26,265 bases of DNA from an uncultured Lachnospiraceae bacterium (GTDB taxonomy: Bacteria; Bacillota; Clostridia; Lachnospirales; Lachnospiraceae). The stretch covers positions 1 through 26,265 of the forward strand of contig CACZNY010000076.1 of NCBI GenBank assembly GCA_902782655.1, read 5' to 3'. How positions within the stretch are numbered: position 1 is the stretch's first letter; each line of letters begins with the position of its first letter. Below, in pieces: positions 1 through 6,972 of this stretch. A program made the position numbers and the translations under genes. The notes below the pieces were generated by a model, which was given only the letters and a program-made list of their open reading frames with translations, searched no databases and had not been told where the DNA came from.

Positions 1-13
1 AGTGTAGCACTTT

Positions 14-181
14 CTAATTAACTACACATTTTCGCTCGTCTACATTTCCGTCTGCTTCGTTGTTTTTCTTCGGCGATGGAACCCCATAATCGGCCACAGT
101 ATGGCGGATTACGATATCAAACTGCTTATTATGGGTGAATGCCCGAAAACCAACACTCCAGATATCATGCCTGATAAGGCG
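14..181 (-). other. Repeat-like open frame without a start codon
   Basis: On the minus strand a 55-codon open frame runs between stop codons. It has no ATG and no ribosome binding site, so it is unlikely to be a normal gene. Its peptide nevertheless looks protein-like, with segments such as HNKQFDIVIRHTVADYGVPS and a hydrophilic tail ending in RKCVVN. A short inverted repeat (GTGTAG at 2-7, CTACAC at 22-27) lies at its end. It may be a dispersed repeat or the decayed tail of an inserted gene. I do not recognise a family. Nothing else is visible in the first 237 bases apart from an A/T tract at 211-224 just after the glycosidase stop. Confidence 0.25.
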
Positions 182-237
182 TCATGGAAAGGTTTCCGGG
201 CATCCATTGGGAAAAAGAAAAAAACCTGCAGCCTGTT

Positions 238-1215
238 TTAATCGTAAGGATGGATTGTTTCTATATTCCCATCCTTATCTATATTGAGCTTCGTATATTT
301 CACACATCTCTCATGTGTGATCCCTCCCGAAAGCTCACAGTCATGGTAAAAGATATACCATTCACCATCTATTTCAAGTATGGAATGATGCGTCGTCCAT
401 CCGAGGACCGGCTCCATTATCCTTCCCTTGTACCTGAAAGGTCCTCCGGGCTTATCTGCCTCGGCATAGCATATAAAATGTGTGGTTCCGGTGGAATAGG
501 ACAGATAATACTTACCGTTGTACTTATGCATCCATGGTCCTTCAAAGTATCGTCTCTCCTCATCCTTCGCCTTAAGAGGCTCCCCGTTTTCATCTGTTAT
601 CAGGAGATGCCGGGGCTCTGAAACAAACTCCGTCATATCATTTGAAAACTCAGAAAACATAGGGCCTAACGCATTATCATCACCAGACGGTCTTTTCTCA
701 TCAGGATTGAAGGCCCCCGACTGCCACATCTCAAGCTGTCCGCCCCAGAGACCGCCATAATAACAGTATGTCCTGCCATCATCATCAGTAAACACAGCCG
801 GATCTATACTGTAGCTTCCCTTAATAAAATCAGCCTGCGGCCTGAATGGCCCTACAGGAGAATCAGACTCTGCAACTCCGATCCTGAATATCCCATCCTT
901 ATCCTTAGCCGGAAACACAAGATAATATTTACCGTTCTTATAAACAGCATCCGGAGCCCACATCTGTCTCGATACCCATGGAATATCATTCTGTGACAAT
1001 GCCAATCCGTTATCCACGCATTCGCTGTCAAGACTGTCCATGGAGAGAATGTGATAGTCCTCCATGATATACTGCTCCCCGTCATCATCATCAGGCACAT
1101 CATGTTCTACGTCATGTGACGGGTAGATATATATCTTTCCGTCAAATACATGAGCTGACGGATCCGCGGTATACAGCGTTTTTATCAATGGCTTTCTTTC
1201 ATTTTCTCGTTTCAA
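238..1215 (-). CDS. Glycoside hydrolase family 43 (beta-xylosidase / alpha-L-arabinofuranosidase type)
   Basis: A 325-residue single-domain GH43 enzyme, a five-bladed beta-propeller that removes xylose or arabinose from short plant-cell-wall oligosaccharides. The three carboxylates expected in GH43 are visible: base Asp18 in YTADPSAHV, Asp138 in SIDPAVF, and acid Glu225 in YFEGPW. His275-276 in TTHHS probably belongs to the active site. There is no signal peptide or carbohydrate-binding module, so it should act in the cytoplasm on imported oligosaccharides. The length fits the short GH43 subfamilies (subfamily 1-like by the N-terminal motif). The start appears to be TTG: AGGAGG at 1227-1232 lies 11 bases upstream, and the nearby ATG at 1200-1202 is out of frame. 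It is divergent from the AraC gene and near a sugar ABC importer. Exact substrate (xylose versus arabinose linkage) cannot be decided here. Confidence 0.9.
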   Translation of the reverse strand: MKRENERKPLIKTLYTADPSAHVFDGKIYIYPSHDVEHDVPDDDDGEQYIMEDYHILSMDSLDSECVDNGLALSQNDIPWVSRQMWAPDAVYKNGKYYLVFPAKDKDGIFRIGVAESDSPVGPFRPQADFIKGSYSIDPAVFTDDDGRTYCYYGGLWGGQLEMWQSGAFNPDEKRPSGDDNALGPMFSEFSNDMTEFVSEPRHLLITDENGEPLKAKDEERRYFEGPWMHKYNGKYYLSYSTGTTHFICYAEADKPGGPFRYKGRIMEPVLGWTTHHSILEIDGEWYIFYHDCELSGGITHERCVKYTKLNIDKDGNIETIHPYD

Positions 1216-1335
1216 TTCCTGTATTTCCTCCTACTACTTAATAACGACAGTTTTCTGATTTCCTTTTCTGATGACGATACGGTTACATGCCCGCGAAATC
1301 TGTTTCGTACTCTAAAGTAAAGACGGATCTCAAAT

Positions 1336-1367
1336 TTGCAAGTTTATTAAAAACATATCATAATAAA
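1336..1367 (+). promoter_or_regulatory. Candidate araC promoter with overlapping inverted repeat
   Basis: TTGCAA (1336-1341) and CATAAT (1359-1364) are separated by 17 bases, a plausible housekeeping promoter giving a leader of about 30 bases before the ATG at 1404. An inverted repeat, TTTATTA (1343-1349) and TAATAAA (1361-1367) with an 11-base centre, overlaps the spacer and -10. It could be an operator for the AraC protein itself. It lies between the divergent glycosidase and regulator genes, so one site could control both. The repeat is AT-rich and could be chance. Confidence 0.4.
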
Positions 1368-1403
1368 AGATCAGTACAAAAACCTGTAAAATGAGGTATT
1401 ACC

Positions 1404-2366
1404 ATGTCAAAGCAATCTGTGCCGCCGGTGAAATATAACCAGCCCATACGCGACTATATAGGCAGAACCATGCAGGACAATAAGGAAATCGTTGATTTCG
1501 TTCCGCAGTCCCATCTGCGCATATGGTACAACACACAGGAAGAAGGCTATGAGACGCACCATCATAACGCCGCAGAGATCATACTCTGCATAGAAAACTT
1601 CTATCAGGTATCGGTAGGCAACGCCGTCTACAACATGAAACCCGACGATATCCTCTTCATACCCCCGGAAATGCTGCATTCCATAAGCGGAGATAAAGGC
1701 ATCCGCCTGATATTCCTGCTGGATCTCACACCCCTGCATGACTTCATCGATTTCAATGTAATAGAAACCGTTATCATGAGACCCTTACTGCTCTCTGAAA
1801 AAAACCATTCCGCCCTCTATGAAAAGGTTCGGGGGCACCTGTCTGAAATCACAGACATCTATTTCAAATCACAGAGCATGTGGGAGCTCCTGATCTTCTC
1901 CAGACTTATGGAGATGTATGCCGATATCGGCAGATACAACTTCAATCGTAAGGAACCCCTGTCAGAGGACGAGCACTCACTAATATACTATGAAAAATTC
2001 GCCAATCTCCTGAAATACACGGACTCACATCTTGAAGAGGAGCTGTCTCTTGACTGGGCTGCCGACTATACCGGTTTTTCCAAGTATCATTTCCTTCGTC
2101 TGTTCAAGGAATATACCGGGATGACCTACTATGATCATCTTTCACACAAGCGTATACAGGCCGCTCAAAAACTTCTATCTTCAAATGAGAGCGTGACCAA
2201 TATAGCAGTCCGGACAGGTTTTAATAATCTTACCTCTTTCAGCCGCAGCTTCAGGAAGCTGACCGGCATGTCGCCGTCACAGTACAGGAACCGCAAGGAA
2301 GAGCTTGATCATCACGGTATGAGCAAACAGATCATTCCCCTCCCCGCAGCGAAACCTGTACAGTAA
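1404..2366 (+). CDS. AraC-family transcriptional regulator with N-terminal cupin domain
   Basis: A 320-residue regulator. The N-terminal half is a cupin-type sensor: a His cluster (THHHNAAEI, about residues 51-59) is followed by the beta-rich segment to about residue 110. The C-terminal hundred residues (about 200-302) are the paired helix-turn-helix AraC DNA-binding domain, ending in the family signature around GFNNLTSFSRSFRKLTGMSP. The start ATG is preceded by TGAGG at 1392-1396. It sits between a divergent GH43 gene and a convergent sugar ABC operon whose last stop codon is only five bases from its own, so it most likely senses the imported sugar and controls these genes. The ligand is unknown. 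Confidence 0.92.
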   Translation: MSKQSVPPVKYNQPIRDYIGRTMQDNKEIVDFVPQSHLRIWYNTQEEGYETHHHNAAEIILCIENFYQVSVGNAVYNMKPDDILFIPPEMLHSISGDKGIRLIFLLDLTPLHDFIDFNVIETVIMRPLLLSEKNHSALYEKVRGHLSEITDIYFKSQSMWELLIFSRLMEMYADIGRYNFNRKEPLSEDEHSLIYYEKFANLLKYTDSHLEEELSLDWAADYTGFSKYHFLRLFKEYTGMTYYDHLSHKRIQAAQKLLSSNESVTNIAVRTGFNNLTSFSRSFRKLTGMSPSQYRNRKEELDHHGMSKQIIPLPAAKPVQ

Positions 2367-2371
2367 GTTTT

Positions 2372-3208
2372 TTATCCTTTCACGCTTCCCAGCGCTACGC
2401 CCGCTATGATGTACTTTGACAGCAGCAGGTAAACAATTATGAGCGGTACGGCCGTCAGCGTAAGTCCCATATATATCGAGCCGTACTCTGTCTTGTATAT
2501 GTCACCGCGCAGCAAAGAGATCATGATAGGCAGTGTGTATTTCTTCTGATCCGTAAGCAGGATCAAGGGAGTGAACAGGTTGTTCCAGCTTGACACGAAG
2601 CTGAAAATTGCCTGTGTCGCTATAGCAGGCTTCATTATCGGAAGCGCTATCTGATTAAATATGAAGAATTCCTTTGCTCCGTCTATTCTCGCTGACTGTA
2701 CTATCTCAAGAGAAAGAGCAGGCTTCATATACTGTCTCATGAAGAATACCATTGAGGGCGAAGCAATAGCTGGCAGTATCAGCATTGACAGATGATTTGT
2801 CATATGGATCTTATATACCATCTGATAAAATCCTATCATTGTGATCTGTGCCGGTATCATCATGATTCCCATGATAAAGCTGAAAAAGACATTCTTCAGC
2901 TTCCACTCATATACCACCAGTGCATATGCTGTCATTGTCGAAAAGTATGTTGCCAGCAGTGTCGCTCCTACCGATACGATCAGCGAATTCATGAACCCCA
3001 CTGCAGGATTGAAGCTCTTGCCAAGAAGTATCTTCAGGTTGTTGGCGAAATATGTCGAGGGTATGAACGACACTGCATGCTGCTGGATCTGTGTCGTTGA
3101 CCTCGTCGAGTTTACGATCATTATCACAAAGGGCATCAGACTCAGTATCGCCAGAAATACACAGAGGATAAAGATGATCGTCTTCTTTACGGTTTGACTC
3201 TTACCCAT
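2372..3208 (-). CDS. Carbohydrate ABC transporter permease, MalG/AraQ type
   Basis: A 278-residue inner-membrane permease of the binding-protein-dependent sugar importer family (CUT1). About six membrane segments are visible, beginning with residues 9-31. The cytoplasmic EAA loop that contacts the ATPase is present as ARIDGAKEFFIFNQIALPIM followed by KPA. AGGAGG lies upstream of the ATG, and the start overlaps the end of the preceding permease by eight bases, so translation is probably coupled. It is the last gene of the importer operon and ends five bases from the convergent AraC gene, with no terminator visible between them. Confidence 0.93.
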   Translation of the reverse strand: MGKSQTVKKTIIFILCVFLAILSLMPFVIMIVNSTRSTTQIQQHAVSFIPSTYFANNLKILLGKSFNPAVGFMNSLIVSVGATLLATYFSTMTAYALVVYEWKLKNVFFSFIMGIMMIPAQITMIGFYQMVYKIHMTNHLSMLILPAIASPSMVFFMRQYMKPALSLEIVQSARIDGAKEFFIFNQIALPIMKPAIATQAIFSFVSSWNNLFTPLILLTDQKKYTLPIMISLLRGDIYKTEYGSIYMGLTLTAVPLIIVYLLLSKYIIAGVALGSVKG

Positions 3209-4184
3209 TTTTTGCCTCCTTCATCTTTTTGCGCTGCGCCTTGATCTGCTGCCTCTCAATCTTTCTCATCTCAGCCTCATCCTTGTCACGTAGTATATAG
3301 AAGAGTATTGCTGAAACTGCAACGATGATCACAAACATTATCATACTCGTAGCTGCCGCCCTGTTATACAGATAGCCGCCGCTGAAGGCCTGATTATAGA
3401 TAAACACGCCTACAGTAAGAGTAGCATTATCAGGTCCTCCCATAAGGAAGAGCTTCGGTATATCGAACATGTTCAGTCCGCCGATAAGACTTGTTACCAG
3501 CGTGAACAGGAGAATAGTCTTAATATTGGGTATGGTTACGAACCAGAATTTCTGCCATCCGTTTGCCCCGTCAACCTCTGCAGCCTCATATATCTCAGGG
3601 CTGATTCCCAGAATGCCGGATATAAGTATTATCATCGTATAGCCGTACCACATCCAGGTCTGAATAAAGATGACGATATTCTGGGCTATATCCTTCTTCA
3701 CAAGGAAATTGTAAGGCTCCTTTAAGAAACCAAACCTTACCATGATGTCATTGACCGGTCCCATGGGATATCCAAAGAAGGAATAAAACAGGATAGCAAC
3801 TGTCGCTGCCGTTATGATATTGGGCATATAGAACAGAACCTTAAAAACACCTTCTCCCGGTATCTTAAATCTGTTATCGGTAAACCATGCCGCAAGGACA
3901 AGAGCAAGTGCAAGCTGGGGTATGAAATTGCATATCCACAGTTTTAAGGTATTCCCAAATGCCGTATGGAATGTAGGACTGCCAAGTATCGCTTTGTAAT
4001 TTGCAAATGGATCTGACAGGAAGTGAATCGATGTATTTCCTATGCCCTTCAGATCCGTGAATCCGATGATCGCCGTATAAAGCGTCGGATACAGTGAAAA
4101 AATAAGAAATGCCAGAATAAACGGAAGGCTGAAAAGATAGCCGTACCTGGCATAGCTGAAAGTGTTTTTCTTTTTCTTTTCCAT
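3201..4184 (-). CDS. Carbohydrate ABC transporter permease, MalF/UgpA type
   Basis: A 327-residue permease partner of the downstream MalG-type protein. Six membrane segments are apparent, the first at about residues 14-36. The EAA loop reads EAAEVDGANGWQKFWFVTIP. The chosen start is the ATG at 4182-4184, with GGGGGA at a good distance upstream; a TTG codon directly before it is a less likely start. The C-terminal tail is rich in Lys, Arg and Glu and is cytoplasmic. Between it and the upstream binding-protein gene lies a strong stem-loop at 4209-4229. The family imports oligosaccharides using an ATPase that in Gram-positives is often encoded elsewhere (MsmX type), and none is encoded here. Confidence 0.93.
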   Translation of the reverse strand: MEKKKKNTFSYARYGYLFSLPFILAFLIFSLYPTLYTAIIGFTDLKGIGNTSIHFLSDPFANYKAILGSPTFHTAFGNTLKLWICNFIPQLALALVLAAWFTDNRFKIPGEGVFKVLFYMPNIITAATVAILFYSFFGYPMGPVNDIMVRFGFLKEPYNFLVKKDIAQNIVIFIQTWMWYGYTMIILISGILGISPEIYEAAEVDGANGWQKFWFVTIPNIKTILLFTLVTSLIGGLNMFDIPKLFLMGGPDNATLTVGVFIYNQAFSGGYLYNRAAATSMIMFVIIVAVSAILFYILRDKDEAEMRKIERQQIKAQRKKMKEAKNG

Positions 4185-4208
4185 CAATGTCCCCCGATCC
4201 TTTAGAAC

Positions 4209-4229
4209 GGGGCGGGCTATGCCCGCCCC
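4209..4229 (-). promoter_or_regulatory. Intercistronic stem-loop between binding protein and permeases
   Basis: A perfect 9-bp G+C stem (GGGGCGGGC and GCCCGCCCC) around a 3-base loop sits between the binding-protein stop and the first permease start. No run of T follows it in either direction, so it is not a typical intrinsic terminator. Such hairpins between a binding-protein gene and its permeases are known to protect the upstream mRNA or reduce read-through, giving more binding protein than permease. That role here is inferred from position and structure. Confidence 0.75.
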
Positions 4230-4255
4230 TGTAAAACCTTCTTCGTCAAATGCTA

Positions 4256-5737
4256 TTACGGAGCGTCTATGCCGAGAGTATCAGATACTGTCTGCTTGAA
4301 GTCCTTTATAGCGTCTTCCCTGCTCTTCTCGCCTGCTGCATAAGCACGAACCTGATCTCTCCAGATGAGATTGATGTTCTCGTCATACTGTGTGAGGTTC
4401 TTACCGTTTGCATAGGTATTTGCAGGTACGAAATAATCAAACATATTCTGTCCGCCCAGGAACTCAAGAGATCCGTCAGACTTCTCCATGACTGTTCCGG
4501 ATGCCACAGAATCCTTCGTGCCGCCTTCGCCGTTAAGAGTTCCGTTTGCCCACTTATACTGAAGACCATCATCGGTAGAATCAAGAGTGATCCACTGTAT
4601 GATATCCTTGACAGCTGATACCTTATCAGCATCCATGTTCTTGTTTGCAAGGAGCCATGTGCCGCCCCAGAAGAAGCCTATAGGTGAATCGCAGATAGCC
4701 CAGTCGCCGTATGTGCCTTCGCCTGTCTTTTCTCCGCCGCAGTTAGGAGCAAGAGTATAGTTGATAAGCCATGCAGGTCCGAAGAAACCGAATACAGGCT
4801 TTGCGCCCTCGTCCTTCATATCAGCAAACCATGCATCCTGCCAGTCCTGTGTCTGGTTTGACCAGCCGTTGTCTGTAAGATTCTTGGAAATATCAAGGAA
4901 CTCCTCTCTCTTGGGATCGATCTGGAGTGCGCCGCTGTCATCCAGCCAGCCCTTATCAGAACTGTTCTCGACTGCGTGCCAGATGTCACCGTCACCGGAT
5001 ACGATAGCATCGCCCTTTGCTGCAAGAGTCTTTGCTGCCTCCCAGAACTTATCCCATGATCCTGTTCCTCCGCCGATGATCTTTGAGATCTCTGCGGGAT
5101 CGTCAGTACCGAAGACATCCTTGGCTATTGAACGGCGATAAATAAAGCAGCCGCCTGTAGCCTGATAACCCAGAGCATCAACAGCTCCGCTGGTATTTGT
5201 TCCTATATCGATAGAATACTGTGAGATCTTGGAAGCCGCAGTCTCTGCATCTATATCAATGCCAAGATCCTTGTAAGGCATAGCGTAATCCTGCATGTCA
5301 CCCTTAGAATACTTAAGGACGAAAGCAGCCTCTGCGCAGTAGATATCAGGCTGTTCCGCGCCGCCTGCCTGAAGAGCTGCATCAAGAGCCGGCTGATAAG
5401 CTCCTTCAGTCGTCGCAATTATTGTAGAGTTAATCGTATAAGGAAAATCAGGATGATCTGCCACATACTTATCGATCATACCGGGAACCTCATCCGTAAA
5501 TGCCCATACATTTATAGTACCGCTGCCTCCGCCGGAAGCGGGAGTAGCACTCTCCGTTTTAGCATCAGCCGAAGTATCAGCTGCTGCATCTGCAGTGTCA
5601 GCCGCTGCGGTATCCTCTGCAGCATCTGCCGCCGGAGCGGCATCTCCTGCTGCCGGTGCAGCTGCGCCGCCGCAGCCTGCGAGAATCGTTGCTGTCATTG
5701 CGCAAGACAGTATCATCGCCATTAACTTTCTTTTCAT
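4256..5737 (-). CDS. Sugar ABC transporter substrate-binding lipoprotein
   Basis: A 493-residue extracellular lipoprotein that captures the sugar for the two downstream permeases. The N-terminus has a classical lipoprotein signal: MKRK, a hydrophobic stretch, then the lipobox LAGC with Cys22. This is followed by an Ala/Asp-rich, low-complexity linker (about residues 23-62), then a CUT1-type binding domain starting near GTINVWAFTDEVPGM. The start at 5735-5737 is chosen because AGGAGGAAAT lies immediately upstream and the signal peptide then begins correctly; an upstream in-frame codon at 5764 lacks a signal. First gene of the operon; a palindrome-rich promoter region lies upstream. Ligand not identifiable by eye; the nearby GH43 gene suggests a xylo- or arabino-oligosaccharide. 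Confidence 0.93.
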   Translation of the reverse strand: MKRKLMAMILSCAMTATILAGCGGAAAPAAGDAAPAADAAEDTAAADTADAAADTSADAKTESATPASGGGSGTINVWAFTDEVPGMIDKYVADHPDFPYTINSTIIATTEGAYQPALDAALQAGGAEQPDIYCAEAAFVLKYSKGDMQDYAMPYKDLGIDIDAETAASKISQYSIDIGTNTSGAVDALGYQATGGCFIYRRSIAKDVFGTDDPAEISKIIGGGTGSWDKFWEAAKTLAAKGDAIVSGDGDIWHAVENSSDKGWLDDSGALQIDPKREEFLDISKNLTDNGWSNQTQDWQDAWFADMKDEGAKPVFGFFGPAWLINYTLAPNCGGEKTGEGTYGDWAICDSPIGFFWGGTWLLANKNMDADKVSAVKDIIQWITLDSTDDGLQYKWANGTLNGEGGTKDSVASGTVMEKSDGSLEFLGGQNMFDYFVPANTYANGKNLTQYDENINLIWRDQVRAYAAGEKSREDAIKDFKQTVSDTLGIDAP

Positions 5738-5752
5738 ATTTCCTCCTATTCT

Positions 5753-5764
5753 GTGCCTTGGCAC
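5753..5764. repeat. 12-bp palindrome in the binding-protein leader
   Basis: GTGCC and GGCAC flank a TT centre, six bases upstream of the AGGAGG of the binding-protein gene. It could be an operator half or a small leader hairpin near the ribosome binding site. No function can be assigned from the sequence alone. Confidence 0.35.
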
Positions 5765-5876
5765 CAGTAAATAATCTGTGGAGTCTGCTTTCCCAACAAC
5801 AGACTTTCACACTATGATATTACTTATAACATCATATTTCATGCCTGGTTTTACAAATATTGCTATCAGTTTTTCA

Positions 5877-5917
5877 TTTTTTGTCAATATAGACAAAAAA
5901 ACACAGGCGAAACGTTT
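5877..5917. promoter_or_regulatory. Divergent control region: two operator-like palindromes
   Basis: Between the binding-protein and DUF624 genes lie two dyads. The first (5877-5900) has perfect 9-bp arms, TTTTTTGTC and GACAAAAAA, around AATATA. Its right-hand half contains, on the minus strand, a consensus -35 (TTGACA, 5887-5882) pointing at the transporter operon, although no good -10 follows at 17 bases. The second is AAACGTTT (5910-5917), which has the central CG of LacI/CcpA-type operators. The arrangement suggests shared control of both transcription units by one or two repressors or activators. Confidence 0.45.
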
Positions 5918-5924
5918 TTTGTTG

Positions 5925-5930
5925 TACAAT
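5925..5930 (+). promoter_or_regulatory. Candidate -10 element of the DUF624 gene
   Basis: TACAAT ends six bases before the ATG at 5937, and no ribosome binding site is present. If this is the -10, transcription would begin at or next to the start codon and the mRNA would be leaderless. No good -35 is present at 17 bases, so the call is weak. Confidence 0.3.
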
Positions 5931-5936
5931 TTTATC

Positions 5937-6560
5937 ATGGATAGATTTTTTAACCCGAACAATCCGGTCACTGTGATACTCTCCAGGATATTTGATCTGA
6001 TCCTGTTGAATATATGCTTCGTATTTGCATGCCTGCCGGTGATCACGATCGGCTCGGCATTGACCTCTCTTTATTCAGTGGCCTTGAAAATGGCTGATGG
6101 GGATTTTGGATATACGGCCGATGCGTTCTTTTCATCGTTCCGCAGGAATTTCAGGCAGGCCACGCAGCTTTGGCTCATTCTGTTTGCAGCGGGAGCATTC
6201 TTATCATTGGATCTTTATATCGTTTTTTTTGTGCTCCCGGAAGATTTTCTGCTGCTTCAGATACCTGTATGGCTTCTCCTTTTCATAGACGTTTCCGCCA
6301 TGATATACGTATTTCCAATGCTGGCTAGATACGAGCAGGGCAATCTTCAGCTTCTGAAAAACTCTGTCCTGATAAGTCTCGCCAATTTCCCTCTCACGGT
6401 TTTCATTGTAGTGATAATCGGAATCATCGCAGATCTTTCCCTGCATAATGCGGGACTGATGGTTTTCTTTTTCAGCATTTTCCTTTTTATAGGTTTTGCA
6501 CTGCTGGCAAGGCTCTTTTCTGTTTTTTTAAGAAAAGCTTTTCTTAAAGCAGGCAAATGA
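5937..6560 (+). CDS. DUF624 (YesL-family) membrane protein
   Basis: A 207-residue membrane protein with about five hydrophobic segments. The N-terminal pattern MDRFFNPNNPV followed by a long segment ending CLPVITIGSALTSLY is typical of DUF624/YesL proteins, which are repeatedly found beside sugar ABC importers and plant-polysaccharide enzymes in Firmicutes; their biochemical role is not established. The start is placed at 5937 because the family begins there; an in-frame ATG at 5778 would add 53 residues unlike the family and run through the operator region. It is divergent from the binding-protein gene. No ribosome binding site is visible. The coding end contains a perfect 22-bp palindrome. 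Confidence 0.85.
   Translation: MDRFFNPNNPVTVILSRIFDLILLNICFVFACLPVITIGSALTSLYSVALKMADGDFGYTADAFFSSFRRNFRQATQLWLILFAAGAFLSLDLYIVFFVLPEDFLLLQIPVWLLLFIDVSAMIYVFPMLARYEQGNLQLLKNSVLISLANFPLTVFIVVIIGIIADLSLHNAGLMVFFFSIFLFIGFALLARLFSVFLRKAFLKAGK
6527..6548. repeat. Perfect 22-bp palindrome at the DUF624 3' end
   Basis: The self-complementary sequence has arms TTTAAGAAAAG and CTTTTCTTAAA, lies inside the last codons of the DUF624 gene, and could fold into a hairpin. T runs occur before it (6523-6529) but not after it on the plus strand, so it is not a standard plus-strand terminator. It may reflect the repetitive F-L-R-K-A-F-L-K coding text. Confidence 0.5.
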
Positions 6561-6648
6561 CCGTCAGAGCGGACACTTGCGAAAACAGTACAGTTTATAG
6601 TATGCTATTTAGGTTGCGCGGTTTGCTGACAGCATGTAACTTACGATC

Positions 6649-6972
6649 ATGAACGAAAAACGCCAATTTGAAAGGAAAGACACCGCATATACTGCGCTTT
6701 ACTGCTCCTACTGCGGAGTAAGAGCCGCCAGAATAAAAGACCTGTCAAAGTCCGGCGCTGCTCTTGTTTTTAAGGACGAAATAGATGCCGCCACGGGAGA
6801 CAGTGCGATGATACACTTTTACTCCCGTGATACAGGCACATTGGTTGCCAAAGCAAAATGCCACATTGTCAGAGTATTCAGTGAGAATGGAAGCATGGCC
6901 ATAGGCATTCATTTTGATGAAGAAAACAAAGGTGTGGACACCGTTATGGACTATCTGGCATCACGGGACTGA
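6649..6972 (+). CDS. Stand-alone PilZ-domain protein (predicted c-di-GMP binder)
   Basis: A 107-residue protein consisting of one PilZ domain. Both c-di-GMP binding motifs are present: RxxxR as Arg5-Arg9 (KRQFERK) and D/NxSxxG as DLSKSG (residues 31-36). The family binds cyclic di-GMP and alters motility, exopolysaccharide production or enzyme activity through a partner. No second domain is fused to it, so it would act by docking to another protein. Flagellar and polysaccharide-precursor genes are both within this window and are plausible outputs. No clear ribosome binding site is visible. Its stop codon directly abuts the stop codon of the convergent galE gene. Confidence 0.88.
   Translation: MNEKRQFERKDTAYTALYCSYCGVRAARIKDLSKSGAALVFKDEIDAATGDSAMIHFYSRDTGTLVAKAKCHIVRVFSENGSMAIGIHFDEENKGVDTVMDYLASRD

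Noticed and set aside
211..240. Terminator after the GH43 gene
   Set aside because: A T-rich tract follows the stop on the minus strand, but only a weak five-pair A/T-rich stem could form, so it was not called.
1271..1286. CcpA-type cre site upstream of the GH43 gene
   Set aside because: Only the right half (CGGTTACA) fits the consensus; the left half does not.
4250..4618. Plus-strand open frame across the binding-protein gene
   Set aside because: Antisense to a gene with a lipobox and strong ribosome binding site; no independent support.
5778..5936. N-terminal extension of the DUF624 protein from an upstream ATG
   Set aside because: It would add 53 residues unlike the family and code through the operator/promoter palindromes; the family start fits the ATG at 5937.
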